A stretch of DNA of 64,000 nt. Origin: Selaginella moellendorffii. Lineage: Eukaryota > Streptophyta > Lycopodiopsida > Selaginellales > Selaginellaceae. The stretch is taken from NCBI RefSeq assembly GCF_000143415.4, contig NW_003314288.1, forward strand, positions 1,172,677 through 1,236,676, in the 5' to 3' direction. This document shows positions 1 to 9,640 of the stretch, piece by piece (within the stretch, counting starts at the first letter, position 1; each line of letters begins with the position of its first letter). Below the pieces are notes generated by a model that searched no databases, was not told the DNA's origin, and saw only the letters and a program-made list of their open reading frames with translations. A program made the translations under genes and the position numbers.

Positions 1-214
1 CGACATCCTCAATGACACGGGCAGGGACTCTTTCATCTACACCAGCGTTGGAAGCGCTCCACACATCGGTTACGGTCGTGCTAAGTGCAATGGCAACTGC
101 GGTAATCGTCTCGTTAAGGCCAGAAACACCATAAAAAACGCCGTTTCACGGGCTCTGGGTGCTTGCCTCTGCACCGATGCTTGCTACTTGCGCTACGAGA
201 ATTACAGTTTCTAG
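1..214 (+). CDS. Gnk2/DUF26-type secreted antifungal-like protein, 3' end only
   Basis: Only the last 70 codons are inside the window; the 5' part lies upstream. The frame runs from base 2 to the TAG at 212-214. The protein contains YGRAKCNGNCGN, then GACLCTDACYLRYENYSF at its end. Ginkbilobin-2 and other Gnk2 (salt-stress/antifungal, DUF26) domains end the same way: a Cys-rich stretch, then a C-x3-[YF]-x2-[RQ]-YE-x2-[SF]F tail. Known family members are small apoplastic lectin-like proteins that bind mannose, or the ectodomains of Cys-rich receptor kinases. Here a stop directly follows the domain, so this is the secreted single-domain form and not a kinase. The spacing between the first cysteines (C-x3-C) is shorter than the usual C-x8-C-x2-C, so the disulfide pattern may be altered. 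The family call is by recognition of the C-terminal motif. Confidence 0.72.
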   Translation, partial: DILNDTGRDSFIYTSVGSAPHIGYGRAKCNGNCGNRLVKARNTIKNAVSRALGACLCTDACYLRYENYSF

Positions 215-349
215 ACAAAATACTGCAGTGTCAAACCGATAAAACCGATAAAAGTAAGAAACTGTCAAGCCAAGAAGCATGAGACCGACCGATGTACGAA
301 GAAACAGCTACTTCATGAGTTTTTGTGGAAGATTGATCTAATATTAGAA

Positions 350-3300
350 TTAAGATACACTGTTCTTGCAGAGATTAGAGAGCAAGACATAGAGCGAGCC
401 TTCACTTGGATCCAGCTCAAATGCACGAGCCGCAACTCCTCCAACCTCCCAGGAGCTCTTGCATGATCCCACCAAGATCATCCACGCCAGAGAGTCCGGG
501 TGAAACGGCATGCCGCGAATCAGCTCTCGAGCCTCATCTTCTCGCCCCGCTCGACACAAGAGATCGGTGACACACTTGTAGTGTTCCATCGTCGCCCGGA
601 TGCCATGCTCCGCCACCAGAAACACAAAGCAGCTCAGTCCCTCCGCTACGAGCCCGCCATGGCTGTACGCGAGCAACACACACACCGTTGTGACATCGTC
701 GGCCTTGATCCCGTGTTGCTGCATTTCCTGAAAGATCTGCAAAGTTTGCTGTGGGGGAGCATTCCGGGCATAGGCTGTGATGAGCGTGTTCCAAGTGATT
801 GTGTTCTTCACCGCCATCTTTTCGAAGAAGCCCCTCGCTCGATCCAGTCGACCACACTTGCTGTACATGTTTATCACGGCTGATCCCACCACGACATCGC
901 AATCGAGGCCCTCGTCCGCAGCACAGCGATGGATTGTCTCCCCATCTCGTAGCGATGGAATCCCTGCGCATGCATCCACTGCGGTGGCAAAGGTGATCTC
1001 TTCCGCTCTCACGCCCTCCAGATCCATTTCCCGGAACAAGCACAGAGCTTCTTTGCTATGCCCGTTCTGGGTGTACGCGGAGATCATCGAGTTCCACGAG
1101 AAAACACCCTTCACTGGCATTTGATCGAAAAGGTTTCTCGCATCACCGCATTTTTCGTTGCTTCCATATGCCGAAATCATGGAATTCCAGGAGATCGCGT
1201 CCCAGGAGGGCATCCTTTCAAACGCTTGTCTCGCGGAGTGGATATGCCCAGTCGCGGCATATGCTCGAAGCAAGGCATTCCACGACGCGGAGCTTCTTCC
1301 CGGACATTGACCAAAGACGAGCTTTGCGGAGGATGGGTCCTCACCGGCCTGGAACTGGATCAACATATTCCAGCTCATGGAGTTGTGCTGTGGCATTCGA
1401 TTGAAAACGAGGTGGGTTTCGGGGCAAGAGGACGCGAGCAGCGCATTCCACGACACCACATTCCTCTCGGGCATCTCATCAAACACTGCTCTTGCGTTCC
1501 TCGAATCGCCGCGCTGTGCAAACGCAGTGATCATCGTGTTCCAGGATACGACATTCTTGTGGATCATCCTTCCAAACAACTCTCTCGCGGCATCAAGATC
1601 TCCAGTTGCGGCAATCACCGCGTTCTTCGCAGTGACATCCACCTCCGGCATTCGATCCAAAAACTCCATCCCTCGCTCAACATGACCATTGTCGAGGAGG
1701 ACTTGGAGCATCGAATTCCACGCAAAGAGGTCGTGCTGAGGCATTCTCTCGAAAGATTCCAGCGCATCAGAAAGATTCGCCGCGGCACCGTAGCCAACCA
1801 CAAGCCCCGACCACGAAATCACGTCCCTCTGTAGCATCTCGTCAAACGAGCTCCTTGATTCCAGGATATCCCCAGCGCGAGAATATGCTTGGATCAAGAG
1901 ATTCCATGGCACCGTGGACCACTGTGGGAACCTGTGTAGCAAGAGCTTTGCACCCTCGAGATTATCATCCTGGGTATATGCCTGGAGCATGGACGTCCAA
2001 GATACCACGTTGCGTTGCCTCATGGCGTGGAAGATTCCCTCCGCGGCTGACACGTTTCCACACTGGGTATATGCCTGGACCATAGCGTTCCAGGGGAGAA
2101 TATCCCACTGTGGCATCTTGTCAAGTGTGTGCTGCGCGAGTTCTACATTGCCACTCGCGATGCACGCTTGGATCGTTGAGTTCCAACTCACGAGATCTCT
2201 TTGTGGCATCTGGGCGAAGAATGTGTGATCCACTCCAACGCCAATCACTGTGTTGAGCGAGATGATGTTCCACTGGGGCATCTTATGAAAGAGCGGCCAA
2301 GGATCACAGCAACATTGGATGAATCCCGCAAGTAGGCAATTCCATGAGAATAGATTGTGCTGCGACAATCGATCAAAGATGTTCTTGGCGGATTTGACGT
2401 CGCCTTGCTGTGCCCTTGCCCGGATCATTGCATTGCAAGCGATGGTGCTACTCGACTGGGACGGCATCACATCGAAGAGTGCCATCGCGGCATCCAGATC
2501 GCCATTGTGGATGCATCCCAGGATGATCGCACTCCAGCAAGAATCGTCCCATTCCGGCATTCGCCCGAAGGCCTCTCTCGCGTCATCCAGGCGGCCTTGA
2601 TCATTTGCCAGGGATTGGATCAGGCCTGTCCAGGAGATGATATCGTGCTGTGGCATCTGATCGAAGAGCTCGAGCGCGATTTCTAGATGCCCGTGCTGCG
2701 AGAAAGCGAGGCTCATCACATTCCAAGAAGCGGTTGTGAAAGCCGGCATCGCAGCAAAGGTCCGCGCTACCTCCTCCAAATCTCCTCTTTGGGCATTTGC
2801 TGATAGCAAGGCAGTCCAGGAGACTATATCCCTGTTGTTCATCTCATAAAACATTGCTATAGCGAGATCAATTTTTCCAGCGTTGGTGTATGCTTGGATC
2901 ATTGTGTTCCAGGAAACCGTGTCTGGATCGGGCATCAAATCGAAGAGATTTCCAGCTTCTTCCAGATCCCCGTGATGGGCAAGTGCCGAGATCATCGTAT
3001 TCCAGGACACGACACTGCGATGCGGCATTGTATCGAAGAAAAACCTCGCGCTGTGTGTGTCCTTGCTCTGGACGAACGCCGCGAGCATGATATTCCAGGA
3101 GAAGACGTTCTTGTGAGAGATCTCCGAGAAGGCGGCCATGGCGTCGGCCACGCTTCCACAGGCGCCATACATTTGGACGAGGAGATTGCCGAGAAATGTG
3201 CCTCGATCGAGAGCTCCCCCGGCCCTGGCGATCTGGGAATGGACGCGCTTCGCCGCCACCAGGCATCTCGCGCTCGCGCATTGGCGCACCAGGGAGCGGT

Positions 3301-3370
3301 AGCCCTGCGCGCCATCGCTGCTGGCCTCTGTGCTGATCCATCGCCTAGCGCATCGATTCCTAGGGAGCAT
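350..3370 (-). CDS. PPR protein, long array of 31-residue S-type repeats with E1-like end
   Basis: Intronless, about 1006 residues from the first in-frame ATG at 3370. The frame is open further upstream to a TTG at 3562, but that stretch is antisense to the neighbouring PPR gene and contains no ATG. About 21 consecutive motifs of roughly 31 residues follow the pattern [DN]-[VI]-[VI]-SWN-x-[ML]-I-x-A-[YF]-x5-G-[DN]-x2-[AE]-A-x3-F-x-[ER]-MP. Then come longer P- and L-type motifs and an E1-like region (MEHYKCVTDLLCRAGR to YVLLSNL). There is no E2 or DYW domain. PPR proteins bind single-stranded organellar RNA, one base per repeat; proteins of this kind usually act in C-to-U editing and need a DYW deaminase supplied in trans. 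The N-terminus is Arg/Ser/Ala-rich, compatible with organelle import. The 5' end faces the PPR gene at 3434 across 63 bp. Some repeats are shortened, for example near 'SSCPETHLVFNRMPQH'. RNA target unknown. Confidence 0.88.
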   Translation of the reverse strand: MLPRNRCARRWISTEASSDGAQGYRSLVRQCASARCLVAAKRVHSQIARAGGALDRGTFLGNLLVQMYGACGSVADAMAAFSEISHKNVFSWNIMLAAFVQSKDTHSARFFFDTMPHRSVVSWNTMISALAHHGDLEEAGNLFDLMPDPDTVSWNTMIQAYTNAGKIDLAIAMFYEMNNRDIVSWTALLSANAQRGDLEEVARTFAAMPAFTTASWNVMSLAFSQHGHLEIALELFDQMPQHDIISWTGLIQSLANDQGRLDDAREAFGRMPEWDDSCWSAIILGCIHNGDLDAAMALFDVMPSQSSSTIACNAMIRARAQQGDVKSAKNIFDRLSQHNLFSWNCLLAGFIQCCCDPWPLFHKMPQWNIISLNTVIGVGVDHTFFAQMPQRDLVSWNSTIQACIASGNVELAQHTLDKMPQWDILPWNAMVQAYTQCGNVSAAEGIFHAMRQRNVVSWTSMLQAYTQDDNLEGAKLLLHRFPQWSTVPWNLLIQAYSRAGDILESRSSFDEMLQRDVISWSGLVVGYGAAANLSDALESFERMPQHDLFAWNSMLQVLLDNGHVERGMEFLDRMPEVDVTAKNAVIAATGDLDAARELFGRMIHKNVVSWNTMITAFAQRGDSRNARAVFDEMPERNVVSWNALLASSCPETHLVFNRMPQHNSMSWNMLIQFQAGEDPSSAKLVFGQCPGRSSASWNALLRAYAATGHIHSARQAFERMPSWDAISWNSMISAYGSNEKCGDARNLFDQMPVKGVFSWNSMISAYTQNGHSKEALCLFREMDLEGVRAEEITFATAVDACAGIPSLRDGETIHRCAADEGLDCDVVVGSAVINMYSKCGRLDRARGFFEKMAVKNTITWNTLITAYARNAPPQQTLQIFQEMQQHGIKADDVTTVCVLLAYSHGGLVAEGLSCFVFLVAEHGIRATMEHYKCVTDLLCRAGREDEARELIRGMPFHPDSLAWMILVGSCKSSWEVGGVAARAFELDPSEGSLYVLLSNLCKNSVS

Positions 3371-3433
3371 CCAAAGGCATGGCGAGCATTCTTCTTGGGC
3401 TCTTAGGGTTCTTTCATTCCCTATGGATTTTCC
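3371..3433. promoter_or_regulatory. 63-bp gap between two divergent PPR genes
   Basis: This is the whole space between the start codons of two head-to-head PPR genes. No convincing TATA box is visible. Each gene's transcription start must lie here or inside the other gene's 5' coding region, so a shared promoter or overlapping 5' UTRs are expected. This is inferred from spacing only. Confidence 0.4.
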
Positions 3434-6055
3434 ATGGTCCCAATGCGTCGATGCCTTGGATCGGCAATGCAGCGGCAGGCGCTCCAGATGCTGGACCTCA
3501 ATCGGATTGATCTTTCCGGGTTGCGGCTCAATCGCGACACCAGTGTGTGGCTCCTCCGGCAATGCGACAACCTAGAGCAAGGTAGACGGATCCATTCCGA
3601 GCTCGCAAGAACAGGGATAGATTCGGAGACGCTGCTGGGAAATACGCTCGTCCAGATGTATGGCAAGTGTGGGAACTTGGCAGAAGCTCGAGCAGCGTTC
3701 GATGGAATCGCGGAGAAGAATGTCTTCTCCTGGAGCATCATCATCGGGCTGTATTCTCGTCACAGGCTCTCGAGAGAGGCGATCGAGCTGTTCCACGCGA
3801 TGGATGTGAGGCCGAATTGCGTGACTTTCATCAACACTTTGGGAGCTTGCTCCAGCGCCGAGTTTCTAGAGACTGGAAAGAAGATCCACGCCCAGATCGT
3901 CGCGGGAGAGGTGGAACTCGAGCTAAATCTCGCGAATTCCTTGATCAGCATGTACAGCAATTGTGGAAGCTTGGTGGACGCAAAAAGATTCTTCGATGGG
4001 ATGAATCGCAGGAATGTTGTCTCATGGAATTGTATCATCGCAGCATTTTCCGGGCACGGGCATTACAGAGAGGCGGTGGACTTGTTCTACGAGATGGAGA
4101 AACAGGGATTCAAGCCTGACCGGGTAAGCTTTGTGTCGGTCTTTAGTGCTTGCTCCATTCTAGAGGATTTGTCCCAAGGCAGGAGAATTCACGCTCGGTT
4201 TTGTGATGGCAGGATGAAGCTGGATGTTTCAATCGGGAACACGCTCCTCAACATGTATGCCAGGTGTGGGAGCTTGGATGATGCAAGGTTGGTGTTTGAT
4301 TCGATTACGTCCAGAAACATAGTCTCATGGACTTCGATGATCGCAGCGTACGCCCAGTTCGATCGCTTTCACGATGCATACGAAGTGTTCCAGAAAATGG
4401 GAGTAGCACCGAATGAAGTTACGTTCATCACGATCCTCGGGGCCTGCGCTGAAGCCAGAGCTTTGAAGCAAGCCAGAGAGATCCACAGCCTGGTGCTAAC
4501 GAGTGGGATCCTCGAGAAGCAGCAACTTACAGTGGGAAATGGCTTGATCAACACGTACGCGAAGTGTGGGAGCTTGAGCGACGCAAAAACGGTCTTTGAG
4601 AGCATGGCCACCGCGGAGAGGAACGTCGTGACTTGGACGAGCATCATCGCGGCTTGTGGACTCTGTGGACACCCGCGCGAAGCTCTGGCTTTGTTCCATC
4701 GCATGGAACTCGAAGGCATACCAGCGAACGAGATTACTTTCGGGACGGTTCTTTCGGCTTGCGCAGACTTGGGAAGCACAAGAGAAGCTCGGTATCTTCA
4801 CGGGCTTATCGTCTCAGGTGGCTACGATCGAGACACAGTGGTCTGTAATGGACTGATCAACATGTTCGGCAAATGCGGTATGCTGGAAGATGCAAGAGCC
4901 ATTTTTGAGAGGATGAGAAGCAGGAATCTCGTCACTTGGACAGGAATGCTAGGAGCTTACATCCAGCAGCAAGAAATCAGACAGGCAGTGTCGCTGTTCC
5001 AGCAGATGGAAGTGGAAGGAATCACTCCCAACATAGTTACGATGGTGAGCATCATAGTCGGATGTTCTAGCAGCAACACTCTGGAGCTTGATCCGCTGGA
5101 AGCCGCAAAGTCGATCCATCGTTCCTGTATAGTCGGCACCGAGATGGAGGCTGACACTCTGGTGGGAACTGCCGTGGTCGACATGTACGTGAAGTCCGGG
5201 GACATGATCCAGGCGAGAGAAGCCTTCGAGAGAATCTCCTACAAGGACGTGATGGCTTGGACTACAATGGTGGCGGCTTACGCTCAGGCTGGCTATGCCG
5301 ACGAAGCGCTCAAGCTCTACGCGAGAATGGGACTGGAGGGTGTAGCTCCGGACGAGATCACTTTCGTCAACCTCTTGCACGCCTGCTCGAGAATGGGGGC
5401 GAAGAAAGAAGGCTGGACGATTCGCTCCCACATCCTCGAGCGTGGTCTTCCGAGCTCCAGAGTTTTGGGAAACGGGCTGGTTTGCTTCTACGGTGCGTGT
5501 GGAACTTGGCTCCAGGCGAAGATGGTCTTCGAGAACTTGGCAGAGCGAGACTCTGCGGCATGGAACGCTGCGATCGGTGTCTCCGGCCAGCACGGTTTCT
5601 ACGACGAATCTCTCCGGCTGTTCGAGCGGATGGTGTTGGAAGGAATGGAGCCGGACGAGATCACCTTCACCAACGTTCTCTTCTCGTGTAGCCACAGTGG
5701 AGAGATCGAGCGAGCCTGGCGGTGGTTTCTCGTGATGAGAGGCGATCACGGCATGGAACCCAATGTGGAGCACTGGGGCTGCCTGGCGGATCTCTTTGGG
5801 CGATTGGGATGGATCGACGAGGCCGAGAGACTGGTGAGTTTCCTGCCAAGAACAAGAGCTTCCATCGCTTGGACGACCCTTCTCAGCGGCTGCAAAGTCC
5901 ATGGCGATGTCTCCACTGCCGAGCGAGCGGCGGAGCGCGCCATGGCTGTGGATCCAAGCAAATCCTCGCCGTACGTTCTCCTCTCGCATCTCTACCGCTG
6001 CGGGCATTTGAATTTGGCGGGAGAGTTTGTAAACGGGCGGCTGGGATGCGTTTAA
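3434..6055 (+). CDS. PPR protein, PLS class, E1-terminated
   Basis: Intronless, 873 residues. ATG 3434 opens the frame (MVPMRR), with alternative Met codons at residues 4 and 12. The repeats alternate P, L and S motifs: 'NVFSWSIIIGLYSRH', 'VTFINTLGACSSAEFLETGKKIH', 'NSLISMYSNCGSLVDAKRFFD'. This gives about seven PLS triplets. The C-terminus carries E1 (MEPNVEHWGCLADLFGR, then SIAWTTLLSGCK) and a short truncated E2-like tail ending in NGRLGCV. There is no DYW deaminase. The family acts in mitochondria or plastids, selecting cytidines for editing or otherwise processing RNA. The first residues do not form an obvious transit peptide beyond being basic and Met/Leu-rich. Start codon of the opposite-strand PPR gene is 63 bp upstream. 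Note the 3' neighbour (DNAJC9-like) begins only 18 bp after the stop. Confidence 0.9.
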   Translation: MVPMRRCLGSAMQRQALQMLDLNRIDLSGLRLNRDTSVWLLRQCDNLEQGRRIHSELARTGIDSETLLGNTLVQMYGKCGNLAEARAAFDGIAEKNVFSWSIIIGLYSRHRLSREAIELFHAMDVRPNCVTFINTLGACSSAEFLETGKKIHAQIVAGEVELELNLANSLISMYSNCGSLVDAKRFFDGMNRRNVVSWNCIIAAFSGHGHYREAVDLFYEMEKQGFKPDRVSFVSVFSACSILEDLSQGRRIHARFCDGRMKLDVSIGNTLLNMYARCGSLDDARLVFDSITSRNIVSWTSMIAAYAQFDRFHDAYEVFQKMGVAPNEVTFITILGACAEARALKQAREIHSLVLTSGILEKQQLTVGNGLINTYAKCGSLSDAKTVFESMATAERNVVTWTSIIAACGLCGHPREALALFHRMELEGIPANEITFGTVLSACADLGSTREARYLHGLIVSGGYDRDTVVCNGLINMFGKCGMLEDARAIFERMRSRNLVTWTGMLGAYIQQQEIRQAVSLFQQMEVEGITPNIVTMVSIIVGCSSSNTLELDPLEAAKSIHRSCIVGTEMEADTLVGTAVVDMYVKSGDMIQAREAFERISYKDVMAWTTMVAAYAQAGYADEALKLYARMGLEGVAPDEITFVNLLHACSRMGAKKEGWTIRSHILERGLPSSRVLGNGLVCFYGACGTWLQAKMVFENLAERDSAAWNAAIGVSGQHGFYDESLRLFERMVLEGMEPDEITFTNVLFSCSHSGEIERAWRWFLVMRGDHGMEPNVEHWGCLADLFGRLGWIDEAERLVSFLPRTRASIAWTTLLSGCKVHGDVSTAERAAERAMAVDPSKSSPYVLLSHLYRCGHLNLAGEFVNGRLGCV

Positions 6056-6073
6056 TCGTGGCTATAGGATGGA

Positions 6074-7348
6074 ATGGAGATCGACGGTGGGCGGGCAACC
6101 CTTGCTCAAATGGCGAAGAGAAAGCGCAAGGGCGCGGCAGCTCCTGCCAAAGGCGATGGAGGCGATGGCGGCGATGGGGGCGAGGCGGTGGAGAATGACG
6201 CAGGCGCCAGCTCCCCCCAGTGCTTGTATGAGGTAGGCGATCGGTTCTTTGCTTAGTTTCGCATTTTATGGGCTGGTGTTAGATCCTTGGGGTTGAGCGG
6301 ACGGCTTCCCAGGCGGAGATCAAGAAGGCTTATCACAAGCTTGCTCTGCGATTACATCCGGACAAGAATCCGGAAGACAAGGTTTGGCTTTCAAGAAGAA
6401 GGTTCTTCCTCACTGGTTTTTTCTGTGTAGGACGCCAATGAAAAATTTCAATCGCTCCAGAATGTTTTTGCCGTCCTGGGTGATCCTGAAAAGAGAGCTC
6501 TGTACGACGAAACTGGATCTGTTGAAGACGCTGTAAGTTCTCCATTTTTTTCTTTCTCTTCTCGTTTCCTTGTTTATCTTTCTACTCTTGCAGGAGTTAT
6601 TGGGGGATCGTGGCAAATCACTCTATGAGTACTTTAGGACGATCTACAAGGTGTGTGGATTTTTCTGCTATTTCTCTAGATTGGTTCTTATCAAAGATAC
6701 ATTAGCCTGTCACTGAAGAAGATATCGAGGCGTTTGCAGCAGCATACAGAGGCTCTGACACAGAGAAAAAAGATCTCAAGGAGTTGTACACAAAATGCAA
6801 AGGCAACATGAACCTGTACGTGAAAAGATCTCTAGATTGTATGTGCACGTACTCACATGTGATTCTATGCAGAGTCTTTGGGATGCTCATGTGCTCAGAG
6901 CCCAAGCTTGACTCGCATCGTTTTATGGAGGTGATCGATGAAGCAATTGCTTCTGGTAAGCCTTTTTTATCTATGCGAGCTTTGAAGTCTTATCTTTTTC
7001 TCGATTCCTTCTTTCAGGGGAGTTAAAGTCGACTAACACATATCGTAAATGGGCCAAGAAGACTGCAACGCAGCCGGCTCCTGCCGATCCCTTCGAGTAT
7101 GTCAGCTGTTTTTAAGTGGAAATTTACTTTTTGCCATTTTTTGTAGGAGACGGCAGAACCCCCCTGAAAACTTACTTGCAGCCATACAGTCCCGTCAAAA
7201 ACGGATGAATTCACTTACCTCTGCGCTAGAGGCGAAGTATGGCGGCAAGAAGAAAGAGAAGAATGCCATGCCTCAGGAACCATCCGAGGAAGAGTTTGAA
7301 GCAGCGAGGCAGAGGCTCAAAGCCAAGGGGAAAGCAAAAAAAGCTTAG
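6074..7348 (+). CDS. DNAJC9: DNAJC9-like J-domain co-chaperone, eight exons
   Basis: Reconstructed by hand from splice sites: exons 6074-6232, 6283-6381, 6431-6532, 6594-6650, 6706-6815, 6873-6955, 7018-7096 and 7147-7348 join to 891 nt, or 296 residues. All introns are GT-AG and 49-62 bp. The J domain spans about residues 52-120 ([21 protein letters not shown] ... LHPDKNPED ... ALYDETG), with an intact HPD triad and a Lys/Gly-rich lead. Downstream segments typical of plant DNAJC9 ('dnaJ 6') follow: [26 protein letters not shown], and a C-terminal [16 protein letters not shown] tail that is basic. Human DNAJC9 is a histone H3-H4 chaperone that recruits HSP70; a nuclear role here is by analogy. 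The second Met (residue 13, MAKRKRKG) could be the real start. Copies of this gene's 3' end recur downstream at about 9455 and 14930, so this gene was the left edge of a local duplication. Confidence 0.88.
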
Positions 7349-7492
7349 CTACAAGGTTTGCATGCTGGTGGTCGCTAATCATGGACTTGCTAACTGAGAG
7401 TAACGTGGCAGCGCGCCTGGTTTTATTCTGGACCTTGGACGTTGTAAAGGTATGTAGTTTGATCATCTCCAAATCCAGTCATGACGTCGTCA

Positions 7493-7763
7493 ATGACTTT
7501 CTTTTCTTTTTTGCTTTGCAGTCTTGTACGCGTCTATGGCTACTCTACATGAATTGTCTTCCGATCCCGATCCTGTCCGTGTGGCAGACCTCAACGATTA
7601 TCCCTGCAAGCCGTATGTCAACGTGACGATCGACGACTTCGTCTTCAGCATTCCCGCCGATCCCAGCCAGGCCCCCCTCGGGAACCAGCGGCACTCCAGC
7701 CAACGTCGAGACCTTCACGGAGGGCTTTTCGTTTTGCTCGGCTCGACTTTGTGGAGGGTAGAG
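7493..7763 (+). pseudogene. Germin-like protein pseudogene 1 (5' half)
   Basis: The DNA encodes SSDPDPVRVADLNDYPCKPY and then NVTIDDFVFS, the N-terminal signature of germin-like cupins, in one frame. Frames must be shifted to read 'TSGTPANVETFT' and then 'FARLDFVEG'. Similarity stops there, before both cupin metal-binding motifs. It is closest to the two other 'a' copies at 9631 and 15084. It follows the DNAJC9-like gene by about 145 bp, the same relation that the DNAJC9 3'-end scraps have to the other copies. Confidence 0.75.
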
Positions 7764-8579
7764 GATCGAGCTTGATCTTGGCGAGGTCTCAAAGTTTGGA
7801 GATCCGAGAGCGAGTATCTAGCGCCACTGGTTATAGAAGAGTAGAAGGGGATCAACTGCTCACCTCGTTCGTCTGGTGATTGATGCGTCGTGGGGAGATC
7901 ATTGATCTGCTTCCTTGAAGCGGGAAGTTTGCTGCAAGTTTGTCTTTCTGTGATTTAACTAAGTATTTTGCTGGATGGATTGATTAGAGTAGAAATGCTT
8001 GTGTCTATTTAAACTATGAGTTCCTCAATCGCCCTACTATGTTGGACAAACATAGTTTCCTGAATCCAAACATCAGGTTTGGGTCACGAAATTTTGAGAA
8101 TTTTGATAAAGCTACGAGGATGCGCCATCGCAGGAGAGAACGACGACAAGCGAGTACACTCACGCCCCCGGCTAGATAGCACTCGCTTTCACTCAAGCTG
8201 GATGCCCAAGCTGCTGGCAACCTGATCCCAGTCGAAAAGCCCTGGTTAAGATCTTTTTTTTCCCCCTTTATTTCTTGGACTGGTCTAAACTGGCACCAGC
8301 AGTGAAGAGAGGACTTCCAGGTAGTAGCAGTGTCACACTGTGGGCTGTACATCTGAAGGGGTTTTTTATATCTCTAGGAAGATGTAGATGCCATACAGAT
8401 GAAGATGCCTCAGTAGGAGAGACGAGGCTAAAACTGATAAGGCACAAACTTCACAACTACTAACATGCATTTGTGGAGTGAGCAACATAAGATCAGACTC
8501 TAATTCCATTGATTCCATGCATCAAACTCATATGGTTTTTTAGAGGTTAAATATGAAAAACCCCATTGACAAATTGACT
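7764..8579. other. Intergenic, no gene seen
   Basis: AT-rich sequence with no open frame of protein-like composition and no recognised repeat. Short open frames at 8014-8463 have random composition. Confidence 0.5.
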
Positions 8580-8793
8580 TCAGTTGCAGCTGTTATACCA
8601 ATACCAACTGAACTAGCACTGGTTGCACTTACTATTGTCCTGGACAGACATTGGTTACACTTGCTATTGTACCAGTAACCTTGCCACAGCTTTGTGCCTA
8701 GGCCTTTGTGATGCCATTGCCAACTTCCACAAGGAGCATGACTACCATGACAATGAAGGCCACGCAAAAAGAATAGCTCATCACCATTGCCAT
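8580..8793 (-). pseudogene. Decayed copy of the Cys/Trp-rich 'WYWY' secreted peptide
   Basis: Reading the minus strand from the ATG at 8793 gives MAMVMSYSFCVAFIVMVVMLL, a hydrophobic signal-like leader that aligns with the leader of the intact gene at 14301 (MAMSKTQLVS...). An in-frame TAG follows 'GITKA'. After a frame change the repeat GYWYNSKCNQC is seen, and further on SWYWYNSC ending in TGA. These match the C-x3-WYWY-x3-C units of the intact peptide. At least one stop and one frameshift make it a pseudogene. It sits between germin-like pseudogenes 1 and 2, on the opposite strand, the same setting as the intact gene. Confidence 0.65.
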
Positions 8794-8984
8794 TAGCAGA
8801 GAATTCTCCTTGATTGAGACGAGAAATATTTTGTAAAAAAGTTTGCTATGAGAAGTTTTGATTTGTGAGATGGATAAGTAATGCTTAGAAGTACGTGTAT
8901 GTCAATATTATATTTGTGGCCTATACATAGTATATACAGGGGGATTTTTTTTGGACGATGGAAAGAAGAAATATTGATATGAAT

Positions 8985-9640
8985 ATGGCTAGCCGCTGAT
9001 TTTCAGATGTTTGTTTCAACACAATTTGGCCTGATCTCCGGTTGTGTCCGTGGAGACAAAAATCATGTAAACTCTTGAGATGAAATTAAATAGATTACTA
9101 ACAGCACAAGCAACATTTTTACATTGCATGAAATCTTTTTATTCTAGAACATTTCTCACAAGATCTACAACACACATTTATTCTTGTTTTTTGGTGCAAC
9201 ATGGTGTGAAGTCTGTAACGTAACTCGCTGGTCATCTAGCAAATATGACTAAACAATTGATACACTTGCGAGAGGACGATAATGCTAATTTTCTAGGATC
9301 ACTTCTACTACTGTCGTCGATCAATTTGCAAGGATCGAGGTCTCTCGATCCGTCTTACGATGCAAACCAGGCATCGTGGAATAACGGATTCATCTCCCGT
9401 GACTTTTACATGCTGTAAAAAGAAATGTTGGCATACTCAACAAAAGATCCTCGGCCTCTTTGCCGCGAGGCAGAGGTTAAAGGCCAATGAGAAAGCAAAA
9501 AAACGTTTGCATGCTAAAGTTGGGAGCAACGTGGCAGCAAGTCTGCTTTTCGGAGCTGCATTATATTCTGGACCTTGGACCCTGCAAAGTTATGTAGTCT
9601 GATCCCCTCCAAATCCAGCGACATAGCCATATGGCGACTT
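8985..9640 (+). repeat. Block duplicated at 13610-14010 plus 14640-15095
   Basis: About 8985-9190 (GTTTGTTTCAACACAA ... TTGCATGAAATC) recurs at 13640-14010. About 9205-9640 (AAGTCTGTAACGTAACTC ... ACATAGCCATATGGCGAC) recurs at 14650-15095, including the segment GCATCGTGGAATAACGGATT. The second block contains a scrap of the DNAJC9-like 3' end at about 9462-9520 (AGGCAGAGGTTAAAGGCC, GAGAAAGCAAAAAAA). In the copy at 13610-15095 the intact Cys/Trp-rich peptide gene lies between the two blocks; here that gene is absent from the join. Confidence 0.7.

Noticed and set aside
3371-3562. Longer N-terminus for the minus-strand PPR gene (1070 residues)
   Set aside because: The extension begins at TTG, has no ATG, and is the antisense of the opposite PPR gene's N-terminal coding region.
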